Shown: one piece after another, positions 7,835 through 14,833 of the stretch
How the letters are laid out: every line of letters begins with the position of its first letter
Position numbering within the stretch: position 1 is the first letter of the stretch
Source: Candidatus Nanoarchaeia archaeon
Lineage (GTDB): Archaea; Nanobdellota; Nanobdellia; CSSed11-243R1
Assembly (NCBI GenBank): GCA_028713895.1
Contig: JAQTNH010000001.1
Span: 578,979-642,978, forward strand
Length of the DNA: 64,000 nucleotides
Direction: 5' to 3'
Notes under the pieces: generated by a model
The model's database searches: none
Seen by the model: only the letters and a program-made list of their open reading frames with translations
Told to the model about the DNA's origin: nothing
Position numbers and translations under genes: made by a program

Positions 7835-9802
7835 TTATCCTAGCATTATCCTAGAGAAAATAAGCGTAAATGTGAATATAAATAATGCGATTGGAATGTT
7901 TTTCGCAATTTCAGTCTTAAGCATGATTTCGTCCTTTCCAAATTCCAACAGGACAATATATCTTATCAGCATTACCGCAAGGATTATCATATACACCCCT
8001 GCGATAAGCTGGAGCGTTTCTACGCTGAATGCAGGCGCCTGAAGGAATGAAAGAGTGGAATACGCGTATCCCAAATCCCCAAAGCTTGCCTGTGACTCGA
8101 AAAGCCCGTTCTGGATGAGCTGCTGGAGCGTGATTACCAGCCCGGTAATCATCGGAGCAAAAATGCTTGCGGTTATCTTCATCATTGACAGAGCATTTTT
8201 AAGCGTCTGCTTAAGCTCGTCCTCTGTTTTCTTGAGCTTGTCAAAGTGCTCGGACATTGTGAAAAGGGTCTGGCTGCAGTAGTCAACACCCTTCTTTATT
8301 GAATTCACGAAAATCTGCATTATTAGCTTGAAATTTTTTGAATAAACGTCATTAAGAGTCCCGTATCTGTGATTAAAGAATGCGTCCTCAATTGTGGTGT
8401 GGCGGGACTTCATGATATCATAAGTCTGTTCCATCAATTCCCCGAATTTTGTGCCTGGCATTGTTTTTGCAATGTGCTGTATCGCGCTTTCAGGCGAGCG
8501 GCCTTCGCTTATCCTGCTTGCAAGCTGGTAGGTGCCGTCAATCATTTCCCGCTCAAGACTTTCAATCTTGTCACGCATTTCCTGCTTGTACCATGAGGTG
8601 CCATAACAGTAAAGGGATATTACGATTCCTACAGCCCAGATGATTGTCAGTGTGTTTATGTCTTTGAGCATTGCTGTTACAAATCCTGCATAAACGCTTA
8701 TCCATGGAAGCTTGCTGATTAAAAAGAGCAGACCCGGGAAGCTGATTAACAGGAACAAAGCAGTAAGATAGAACTTCGCATTGGCTTCGAACTCAAACTT
8801 CATTATCCTGAACTTAAGATTGCCTGCCTTGGGGTAAGTCTTTAAAAATTCCGGAAGAGTTATGCTTGAAAATGTCGGGGGGCGTTTTGCAATAACACTG
8901 TTTGAATAGATGTATATGGCTGTGAGCGAGAGTATAAGCATAAGGAATACTTTTACCGGAGAAGCGAACTCATTTCCGAAAAATGAGAATATCGGAAGCA
9001 GTGAAATTATCACAAGCGGGAGTATTGTGCCAAAACTGAAAAGGAAAAGAGTCGGAAGATACAGCTTTTGTGTGTACTCCTTTATCTTCATCATTACGCC
9101 GTCAAGCGTTATCTTTACCGCCCTGTCAAGGGTTGCATTGCGCTTGATTTCATTTTTTTCGCTTACCGAGGCGATAACAAGGTAAATGCTGCGCTTGAGC
9201 TCGGTTATTGTTTCGCCCCATTTCTGCGCAATTTTTCCAAGCTCTTCCTTGAGGTTTATTTTCTGCCCCATCAATGAGGTCCACAGAGTTTTTTTCAAAT
9301 CATCAATTATTTTGCCTTTTGAAAAACTGGACACAAAATGAAGGGCTTTTTCAAGATTAGGGTTCTGCTTCAAATAAATGACTAACTGCGTAAGGATGTT
9401 CGGGGCCTGTCCAAGCGATTCAATCCTCTCAAACTGGGCTTCGGTTTTTGGGTATCTTGTTATCAGATAAGCCAGAAAGAAAGGCACAAGCCCGCTGAAA
9501 ATAATCACAATGACTGAGACATAGCCTGCTGCAAAAAGAGCCGCATTGAAGATTAGCGCCAGCAGCAAGCCAACACCAAGCGTCCACCTGCTTAAACTGA
9601 GCACTTTGTGCGGTTCAAGGCCCCAGTCAAGGAATTTCAGAGAATCCTTCAGTTCCTGGCTTATTTTGGAGTCCTGTGCTGCAAGAAGCGGGAGCTTTGC
9701 CGCAAAAAAGTTGCAAAAGTCAATATAGTACTCGCTGAGCTGCTTTGTTTTCGTTATGTAAGGCTTTTCGTAGTCAGCCAGTTCCGGGAGTGTAATAGCC
9801 AT
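7835..9802 (-). CDS. TadC/FlaJ-type pilus assembly platform protein (duplicated T2SSF domains)
   Basis: The polytopic inner part of type IV filament machines couples the assembly ATPase to the pilins. The 655-residue protein holds two copies of the platform domain, each with a helical cytosolic part followed by hydrophobic helices (around residues 75-130 and 250-310, then about 360-410 and 560-645). It is longer than typical FlaJ (about 560). The ATG is preceded by a weak AAGGG. A GTG 30 nt upstream lies where transcription would begin about 25 nt from the TATAAA-like box, so a leaderless GTG start cannot be excluded. The usual GspE/FlaI ATPase gene is absent here and must be elsewhere if the system works. 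Confidence 0.85.
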   Translation of the reverse strand: MAITLPELADYEKPYITKTKQLSEYYIDFCNFFAAKLPLLAAQDSKISQELKDSLKFLDWGLEPHKVLSLSRWTLGVGLLLALIFNAALFAAGYVSVIVIIFSGLVPFFLAYLITRYPKTEAQFERIESLGQAPNILTQLVIYLKQNPNLEKALHFVSSFSKGKIIDDLKKTLWTSLMGQKINLKEELGKIAQKWGETITELKRSIYLVIASVSEKNEIKRNATLDRAVKITLDGVMMKIKEYTQKLYLPTLFLFSFGTILPLVIISLLPIFSFFGNEFASPVKVFLMLILSLTAIYIYSNSVIAKRPPTFSSITLPEFLKTYPKAGNLKFRIMKFEFEANAKFYLTALFLLISFPGLLFLISKLPWISVYAGFVTAMLKDINTLTIIWAVGIVISLYCYGTSWYKQEMRDKIESLEREMIDGTYQLASRISEGRSPESAIQHIAKTMPGTKFGELMEQTYDIMKSRHTTIEDAFFNHRYGTLNDVYSKNFKLIMQIFVNSIKKGVDYCSQTLFTMSEHFDKLKKTEDELKQTLKNALSMMKITASIFAPMITGLVITLQQLIQNGLFESQASFGDLGYAYSTLSFLQAPAFSVETLQLIAGVYMIILAVMLIRYIVLLEFGKDEIMLKTEIAKNIPIALFIFTFTLIFSRIMLG

Positions 9803-9856
9803 AGTTTCCCTTTTTAATAGCCTGCACCCCACCTTTAAAAATTAAGTATTCGGGCG

Positions 9857-9864
9857 TTTATATA
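9857..9864 (-). promoter_or_regulatory. TATA box of the pilin-like operon
   Basis: On the minus strand TATATAAA lies about 25 bp before the predicted transcription start near 9832. That gives a leader of about 30 nt to the ATG of the platform gene, or a leaderless GTG start. It is the only clear promoter for the seven-gene run down to 4.9 kb. Confidence 0.5.
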
Positions 9865-9896
9865 TGCTTCCTTTTGAGTAGTAAAAATAAAGAAAA

Positions 9897-9969
9897 TGGG
9901 CCTGCCCAGATTCGAACTGGGGACCTCCCGCGTGTAAGGCGGACGCCATAACCACTAGGCCACAAGCCC
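9897..9969 (-). tRNA. tRNA-Val (anticodon UAC)
   Basis: A full cloverleaf folds on the minus strand: acceptor stem GGGCTTG/CAGGCCC with one G-U pair, D stem GCC/GGC, anticodon stem TCCGC/GCGGG around the loop CTTACAC, T arm CCCAG-TTCGAAT-CTGGG, discriminator A. The anticodon TAC reads GUA valine codons. CCA is not encoded. A 29-bp imperfect hairpin begins 2 nt before the mature 5' end. Confidence 0.95.
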
Positions 9970-9970
9970 A

Positions 9971-9999
9971 CGAGCCTTTCTTTTGGAAAGAAAGCCTCG
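9971..9999. repeat. intergenic hairpin (family A), next to tRNA-Val
   Basis: Left arm CGAGCCTTTCTTT and right arm AAAGAAAGCCTCG pair over 13 bp with one C-C mismatch at position 5 and a TGG loop. AGGGAAAGAAA follows. The same design recurs at 11867, 16771 and, less exactly, elsewhere. It lies between the stop of the upstream gene and the tRNA, 2 nt from the tRNA's 5' end. Confidence 0.65.
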
Positions 10000-10031
10000 A
10001 GGGAAAGAAACAAATTTAGCTCTTATAAAAG

Positions 10032-10313
10032 TTATGCTGCTTTCTGGCAGGTGCTGTTTATGCAGGAACATTTGATGCCTTTTGCCTGGCAAATCCTTGA
10101 GTCCTTTATTGAGACGCATTCGCCGCAGTGCTCAATGCAGCTGGTGCTGTCTGTGCAGGTTTTGGTGGAAACCTCTGAAACCTGGCTGATTCCCTTAATC
10201 CAGTGGAACGCGTAATTAAGAACAAAAATGCCAATAATAATCCCGAGTATAGCTATTATAATCCCGCCTTTTTTTAAAAAATTAAAATAAAAACTATCTG
10301 AAAGCTTGACCAT
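10032..10313 (-). CDS. small secreted or membrane-anchored Cys-rich protein
   Basis: The product has 93 residues. A basic N terminus is followed by one hydrophobic helix (about 16-38) and a 50-residue exposed domain with ten Cys in closely spaced pairs (TCTDSTSCIEHCGEC, KCSCINSTC), likely a disulfide-stapled mini-domain. It ends with GTCQKAA-like residues. The gene lies 5 bp after the zinc-binding protein gene and is likely co-transcribed with it. No family recognised. Confidence 0.6.
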   Translation of the reverse strand: MVKLSDSFYFNFLKKGGIIIAILGIIIGIFVLNYAFHWIKGISQVSEVSTKTCTDSTSCIEHCGECVSIKDSRICQAKGIKCSCINSTCQKAA

Positions 10314-10318
10314 TTGTC

Positions 10319-10600
10319 TTAGGATTTTGCATGGGCTTTGAGAACTTCCTTGACTTCAGGCTGTATTCTCGATGCCAGTTTGAGTATGATGTCCTTTGAC
10401 TTTCCTTCAAGGTCTTTTGCACAACCAGCGCAGATATTTTCCCTGAATATTTCAACTGCAGGGCCTCTCCATTTCATGCCTAATTCCATGCTAAACGCCT
10501 GGGTGCAAGGCTTGCAGACATCTCTGTTGCAGATAGGGCAATTCCCGATTGCTATCCTTTCCTTGCAAACATCGCAAACTCTTACAGTCACTTCAACCAT
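10319..10600 (-). CDS. zinc-binding protein with four CxxC motifs
   Basis: The protein has 93 residues with CDVC, CPIC, CKPC and CAGC motifs (about residues 9-12, 21-24, 29-32 and 57-60). Together they can bind two zinc ions in a treble-clef or B-box-like arrangement. The C-terminal third is a helix rich in Lys and Glu. An AGGTG Shine-Dalgarno sequence lies 6 nt before the ATG. Probably a nucleic-acid or protein-binding adaptor; no function can be assigned. Confidence 0.65.
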   Translation of the reverse strand: MVEVTVRVCDVCKERIAIGNCPICNRDVCKPCTQAFSMELGMKWRGPAVEIFRENICAGCAKDLEGKSKDIILKLASRIQPEVKEVLKAHAKS

Positions 10601-10721
10601 TGTACACCTCTTATTATATAATATTATTACACTTTTTTGACAATATATTCTTTACGAAACTGATAATTAGTGAAAAAAGTAATATATACTACTAATTTTG
10701 TTTAATTTGGTAATCGAATTA

Positions 10722-10730
10722 TTTATATAA
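10722..10730 (+). promoter_or_regulatory. TATA box of the 141-residue membrane protein gene
   Basis: TTTATATAA is centred 27 bp before the ATG at 10753, which would give a leaderless or nearly leaderless transcript. The surrounding 130 bp are strongly AT-rich and hold no other gene. Confidence 0.5.
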
Positions 10731-10752
10731 CCCTTTGGAGTAAATACTCATT

Positions 10753-11178
10753 ATGTCTTTAGAATTTATTTTATCGGTTTTAGGAGTTATTGGAACTGGA
10801 GGAATAATCGCTACGCTTTTTACATATATTTTGGAAAAGAAAAAAATAGTTCAGTTAAAAGAAAATGAACTGAAAGAACGAAGATATCTCTGCATTTTGC
10901 TTCTTATGTATGCCTATGTTAATCCAAATGAGCTAAAGACGCTAAAACGATTTAGACCCGAAATTCAGAATAAAGACGATTTGAAAAGAGAATTGCAAAC
11001 AGAATGGGTTAACTCTTGGGTGTTTGCAGGAGACAATACTATCAAGGCATTTAAGATATTTCTTGAGAGTCCAACTGAAAATAATTTTGCCGGAACAGTT
11101 CTCTCTATGCGAAAAGAGTTGTGGAATAAAAAAACAAAGTTACCCCTTTCTACTTTTACAGCTAGAACTGTGTTATAG
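10753..11178 (+). CDS. membrane-anchored protein of unknown function (paralogue A)
   Basis: An N-terminal hydrophobic helix (about residues 3-27, FILSVLGVIGTGGIIATLF) is followed by a Lys/Glu-rich helix and a soluble domain ending in SMRKELWNKKTKL. The same plan and ending occur in the minus-strand gene 110 bp away (11288-11725), so the two are paralogues facing each other. The family is one I know only as uncharacterised. Codon use is more AT-rich than in the neighbouring ribosomal and enzyme genes, suggesting a recent arrival or relaxed selection. Confidence 0.6.
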   Translation: MSLEFILSVLGVIGTGGIIATLFTYILEKKKIVQLKENELKERRYLCILLLMYAYVNPNELKTLKRFRPEIQNKDDLKRELQTEWVNSWVFAGDNTIKAFKIFLESPTENNFAGTVLSMRKELWNKKTKLPLSTFTARTVL

Positions 11179-11287
11179 CAATTTTTAGTATCAACTTATA
11201 AACAAATAATTTTCATCTTGTTTACTAAAAACTCAACTGATAACTCTTAGCTAGTGTTAAATCTTTTGAAAGTTAAAAATAATTAGA

Positions 11288-11725
11288 CTAATCCAAAGAG
11301 GTACAGTCCAAGTTTAATTTAGTCCCTTTGTTCCATAAATCTTTTCTCATAGCAATAGCAGTTTCCATAAAATTGTGCTCTGACGGCATATTCATAAATT
11401 GTTTAAATCTCCTTAACACATTGTCAGAAGCGTATAGAACAGAATTATAGTAAAATTCTGTTAATTTTGCTGTGGCATATTTTTTAATTGCCTCATCACT
11501 TTTTAGCCTTTGTATATACGAATCGTCGATACAAAATTGATTTACATTTTCAGGTTTTAGAACACATCGCATAAATACTAAAATAGACCTGTATCTACCC
11601 TCATTAAGGCTTTGGATTCTTAATTCAGTTTCTCTTTTTTGATTCAAAAGATGTTGGATATATCCTCCAACAATTCCTCCAAGCCCTAACAGACTTAGAA
11701 CAGAAATTATTATTTGTAAATCCAT
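11288..11725 (-). CDS. membrane-anchored protein of unknown function (paralogue B)
   Basis: The N-terminal helix (LQIIISVLSLLGLGGIVGGY) is followed by a basic helix with RYRSILVFMRCVLKPENV, a middle part matching SWVFAGDNT in the paralogue as SVLYASDNV, and the shared C-terminal AMRKDLWNKGTKL. Length (145) and order of conserved blocks match paralogue A. The cytosolic domain follows a single membrane span. The convergent arrangement and AT-rich composition mark both genes as accessory. No role assigned. Confidence 0.6.
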   Translation of the reverse strand: MDLQIIISVLSLLGLGGIVGGYIQHLLNQKRETELRIQSLNEGRYRSILVFMRCVLKPENVNQFCIDDSYIQRLKSDEAIKKYATAKLTEFYYNSVLYASDNVLRRFKQFMNMPSEHNFMETAIAMRKDLWNKGTKLNLDCTSLD

Positions 11726-11793
11726 ATTTTTGCCTATACTTCTTCATAACAACTGCATACGCTTCTATGCGTCTTGATTCCATTATATATGAA

Positions 11794-11865
11794 TGCGGAG
11801 GCCGGGATTCGAACCCGGGTTACAAGCTTGGCAAGCTTGCATACTGACCACTGTACTACCACCGC
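11794..11865 (-). tRNA. tRNA-Gly (anticodon GCC)
   Basis: The minus strand folds into a cloverleaf with acceptor GCGGTGG/CCTCCGC, D stem GTAC/GTAT, anticodon stem CAAGC/GCTTG with loop TTGCCAA, T arm CCGGG-TTCGAAT-CCCGG, and discriminator A. The anticodon GCC reads GGC/GGU. Position 5-68 is a U-U mismatch in the acceptor stem. CCA is not encoded. A hairpin starts 2 nt before the 5' end. Confidence 0.94.
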
Positions 11866-11866
11866 A

Positions 11867-11897
11867 CAAGCTTTTTCTTTCGGAAAGAAAAACCTTG
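11867..11897. repeat. intergenic hairpin (family A), next to tRNA-Gly
   Basis: CAAGCTTTTTCTTT and AAAGAAAAACCTTG form 14-bp arms with a single C-C mismatch at position 5 and a CGG loop, followed by AGGAAAAAGAAA. Compared with the copy at 9971 the outer stem changed from CGAG/CTCG to CAAG/CTTG, keeping pairing. It begins 2 nt upstream of the mature tRNA-Gly 5' end. Confidence 0.65.
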
Positions 11898-11988
11898 AGG
11901 AAAAAGAAAATCCTCTATTGAGAAGGATATTTTGTGGTTTTATAAAAATTGTGGATAGTTTTTTAAAGCAAAAATCTGTGGTTGTTTT

Positions 11989-12939
11989 ATGGCAAAGGCA
12001 AAAGTGGGCGAAAGCGAGAAAAAGCTGCTGGTTAAACAACAATACGGTTTGGCTGGGGAGCACTCGGCTGTGAAGCTCTGCACGTGGATGAAGAAATCGC
12101 TTCGCGACGAGGGTGTGTGCTACAAGGAAAAATTCTACGGAATTCATTCGCACCGCTGCCTTCAGTGCACGCCAATAGTCGGATGGTGCACGCACAACTG
12201 CAAGTTCTGCTGGAGAATTGGAGACTTCAAGCTTCCGACAAAAGATTTGGAATGGGATGACCCCAAAGAAATAGTTGACAAAATGATTGAGAAGCAGCGG
12301 AAGCTGATGAACGGGTTCCCTGGCAATCCGAAAGCAAACCAGACAAAAGTAAAGGAAGCTCAGGAGCCAAAGCACGCCGCAATCTCGCTTGCCGGCGAGC
12401 CAATGGCATATCCAAAAATGAATGCGCTGCTTGAGGAGTTCCACAGGCGCGGGATGACAACCTTCATTGTAACAAACGGCACTTATCCAGAGGCAGTCAA
12501 GAAACTGAAAACGCTCCCGACACAATTCTACATGACTCTTGCTGCGCCGGATGAAAAAACTTATCTTGAAACCTGCAGGCCGATGATAAAGAACAGCTGG
12601 AAAAAGATTTTGAAAACGCTTGCGCTGTTTCCGAAGCTGAACACTCGTAAGGTAATCCGATTGACGCTTGTAAAAGGCCTGAACATGCACTCGCCTGAAA
12701 AATATGCCGAGCTGATTAAAATGTCTGGGGCACATTTAATAGAAGTCAAGGGTTATGTTGCAGTAGGATTTTCTAGACAACGTTTGCCTTTTGAGTCAAT
12801 GCCTTATCATGAAGAAATAAAACAATTTTCCGAGGAGCTCGGCAAATTTTTGAAAATGCCAATTGTTAATGAAAAAGAAGATAGTAGAGTTGTGCTCATT
12901 TCAGATTTGCCTAAAGATGAAATTAAGTTGAAATTTTAG
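11989..12939 (+). CDS. taw1: 4-demethylwyosine synthase, radical SAM (Taw1/TYW1)
   Basis: Builds the tricyclic base of wyosine at position 37 of tRNA-Phe from N1-methylguanosine and pyruvate. The radical SAM motif is C67-X3-C71-X2-C74 (CTHNCKFC). A second cluster is bound by C31, C44 and C57, spaced 13 residues apart as in characterised archaeal enzymes. Length (316) is typical. TRM5 and other wyosine genes are not in the window. The 3' end overlaps the convergent AT-rich wHTH gene by 17 bp. Confidence 0.95.
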   Translation: MAKAKVGESEKKLLVKQQYGLAGEHSAVKLCTWMKKSLRDEGVCYKEKFYGIHSHRCLQCTPIVGWCTHNCKFCWRIGDFKLPTKDLEWDDPKEIVDKMIEKQRKLMNGFPGNPKANQTKVKEAQEPKHAAISLAGEPMAYPKMNALLEEFHRRGMTTFIVTNGTYPEAVKKLKTLPTQFYMTLAAPDEKTYLETCRPMIKNSWKKILKTLALFPKLNTRKVIRLTLVKGLNMHSPEKYAELIKMSGAHLIEVKGYVAVGFSRQRLPFESMPYHEEIKQFSEELGKFLKMPIVNEKEDSRVVLISDLPKDEIKLKF

Positions 12940-13873
12940 TTTCTATCTCTTTTGCTATAGAGTTAGCCCAGTTATTTTTAAAAGAGGTGTATAATACATA
13001 AACTTTTTTATTTTTTAGCCACTCTACATCTTTTGTTAACCACTTACTGTCCTTCCAAGAATTGTCTATAACCAAGAAATATGGAGAATTCATTAGGTTA
13101 AACCACTTTAATCCATGATACATTCGGTCTCCAATCTCGCAACCTTGTATGCTGGACCTATTTTTTCTTTTTGATTTTACTGTTGTAATCTCAATGGGTA
13201 CTTCTAAATTGTCTTTGGTTAACATTAAATCAGACTTTACAAATTGTCCTTTTTGAGGTTTAAAAACGTTAAATTTCTTTGATAGAGAAGAATACAACTC
13301 TCCATCCTGTTTTGTTTCCTGACTGAATATCTGTTTTAATGTTAACTTCCATTCGTTCAGATATACTTTTACATTTATCTTTATTGACTTCCTTTTTAAG
13401 AAAACTGTTTCTTTTTCGTTATCTTTTAGTAAAACATGTTTTATGATTATGAAAATAGGCCCTGATTTGGATAGGTATACTTTGTTTCCAATTTTAGAGT
13501 CTACTTTTCTTAGAATAAACCCTTCTTTGTCTCTTTTAACAATAGCATAACTACCTTTGGAAGCTTTAGCAAATGCAGAGCTATAAACAATTAATGCTAA
13601 ACGTCGTCCTGGTTTATTACCTGTTGAATAAATCATCCCTCTAAACACAAAATTATTCCCATTTGCACATTTTATTTTAGGCGTTAACCCCTTTTTGCAA
13701 TATAGTCCGGATTTGGACCGTTCTATCAATACATTATTTACTAATTTGTGTAACCTGTTCTTAGCTACTGAATACGATATACCTAGCAGTAATGATATCT
13801 CTTTTATAGTAGCCCACTTTTTAGTTTTAATTATTTTTAGAACACTACTCAGAGACTCAGAACGTTTGTCCAT
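12923..13873 (-). CDS. winged-helix protein with C-terminal PD-(D/E)XK-like domain
   Basis: Residues 1-60 form a helix-turn-helix (ATIKEISLLLGISYSVAKNRLHKLV). Residues 60-190 are a basic linker domain. Near residue 235 VKSDLMLTKDNLEVPIEITTVKSK has the beta-hairpin spacing of restriction-type nucleases (D, then E-x-T where the lysine would be), followed by IQGCEIGDRMYHGLKW. The nuclease reading is tentative because the canonical ExK is ExT. It could be a solo restriction enzyme, a defence regulator or a DNA-binding protein. Composition is AT-rich and unlike its neighbours, suggesting horizontal gain. Confidence 0.6.
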   Translation of the reverse strand: MDKRSESLSSVLKIIKTKKWATIKEISLLLGISYSVAKNRLHKLVNNVLIERSKSGLYCKKGLTPKIKCANGNNFVFRGMIYSTGNKPGRRLALIVYSSAFAKASKGSYAIVKRDKEGFILRKVDSKIGNKVYLSKSGPIFIIIKHVLLKDNEKETVFLKRKSIKINVKVYLNEWKLTLKQIFSQETKQDGELYSSLSKKFNVFKPQKGQFVKSDLMLTKDNLEVPIEITTVKSKRKNRSSIQGCEIGDRMYHGLKWFNLMNSPYFLVIDNSWKDSKWLTKDVEWLKNKKVYVLYTSFKNNWANSIAKEIETKIST

Positions 13874-14006
13874 CTCTATTATTTTACATTATACCTTTAT
13901 GATTTTTAGGGTGTTGTCCACTAATTGGTATTATTATCAAAGTAGTAACAGATTTGATTGTTAAAGAAGATTATAAATGGCGTAAGATGAAATTTGATTA
14001 AGCTGC

Positions 14007-14083
14007 TGCCTTTTCTTTGCAAAGAAAATGTGCATTCACTTTGTTCAAGCAACTCTGTCGAATCAGAGTTAAGTTGCCAAAAG
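14007..14083. repeat. two tandem intergenic hairpins after the S3Ae gene
   Basis: The first core is the perfect palindrome TTTTCTTTGCAAAGAAAA (14011-14028), flanked by TGCC and TGTGCA. The second pairs AACTCTG with CAGAGTT around TCGAAT (14051-14070), with further partial pairing CAA/TTG outside and CCAAAAGAAAG after it. Both resemble family A copies at 9971, 11867 and 16771 in layout. They lie downstream of the S3Ae stop codon, so they could end or stabilise that transcript. The rest of the 226-bp gap holds no gene. Confidence 0.5.
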
Positions 14084-14099
14084 AAAGCTTTAGAAAATA

Positions 14100-14810
14100 T
14101 TAAGCTGCTGATTCAACAACAGGCTCGCCTGGCTTTTCGTGCCTTGGCGCTTCTTCCTCGTCCTGTTCTTCAGGCTCTTTCACGCGGATAACTTCCTCGA
14201 TTTTCTGCTTTTCAATGTCTGCGCGTATTTTCTTTTCAGGAAGAATCTCAAGCTTTCGCACTTCAAGGAACTTGATTGGGAATATCACCTTAACACATTT
14301 CTGAATCATTCTCTGCGGTTTTCCAGAAGCAAGCTCAATTATGAGCTGTTCAAATGAAAGCTCGCGAAGATTTCGCAGTATCTCTGCCTTGATTGCCTTT
14401 CGTATTGCAGTCCGCTGGGATGCGTTTGCGCGCTTAAGCGTTATTGCAACTGTTTTCAACCGGACGAACTTGTCCTTTATCTTCATGTCAATAACATCTT
14501 CCATCTTGCTTGCGCGCCTTCGGATAAATCTCTGCGGGGCTGCTTTTGGTATCTCGTAGCCCATCAATTCAGTATTAGCATGTTCGCCTTCGACACTGAC
14601 TATCTTTAATTTCAGTTTTATCTGGCCTTTTGTTACGTCTCCGGAAACGATTGAGTACTGCACGCCAAGAATCCTTCCCTTAAGCACATCAGGCTCAATG
14701 GCAACTGTCTCGCCTATCTCAACTTTGTTGAAGACAGCAGGTGCTAATATTTTGAACCATGTCTTTCCCTTTGCTATTTTCTTTCGCGCTACTTGCTGTT
14801 GTTCCGGCAT
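14100..14810 (-). CDS. rps3ae: small ribosomal subunit protein S3Ae (eS1)
   Basis: Small-subunit protein near the platform and mRNA exit, found in archaea and eukaryotes. The N-terminal KTWFKILAPAVFN block, SGDVTKGQIKLKLKIV and RRRASKMEDVIDMKI are characteristic. The family core ends near residue 200 and an acidic, low-complexity tail (EEQDEEEAPRHEKPGEP) extends it. It is the last gene of the cluster Bud32, S15, RecJ, S3Ae, an arrangement around S15/RecJ/S3Ae common in archaea. Confidence 0.95.
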   Translation of the reverse strand: MPEQQQVARKKIAKGKTWFKILAPAVFNKVEIGETVAIEPDVLKGRILGVQYSIVSGDVTKGQIKLKLKIVSVEGEHANTELMGYEIPKAAPQRFIRRRASKMEDVIDMKIKDKFVRLKTVAITLKRANASQRTAIRKAIKAEILRNLRELSFEQLIIELASGKPQRMIQKCVKVIFPIKFLEVRKLEILPEKKIRADIEKQKIEEVIRVKEPEEQDEEEAPRHEKPGEPVVESAA

Positions 14811-14833
14811 GTTTTCACGTTTTCAACAAATTT

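Noticed and set aside
9841-12000. Integrated mobile element at the tRNA genes
   Set aside because: No integrase, transposase, direct repeat or tRNA fragment was seen.
11734-12735. 333-residue open frame antisense to taw1
   Set aside because: Entirely overlaps the well-supported radical SAM gene and the tRNA-Gly, has no start signals and no recognisable domain.
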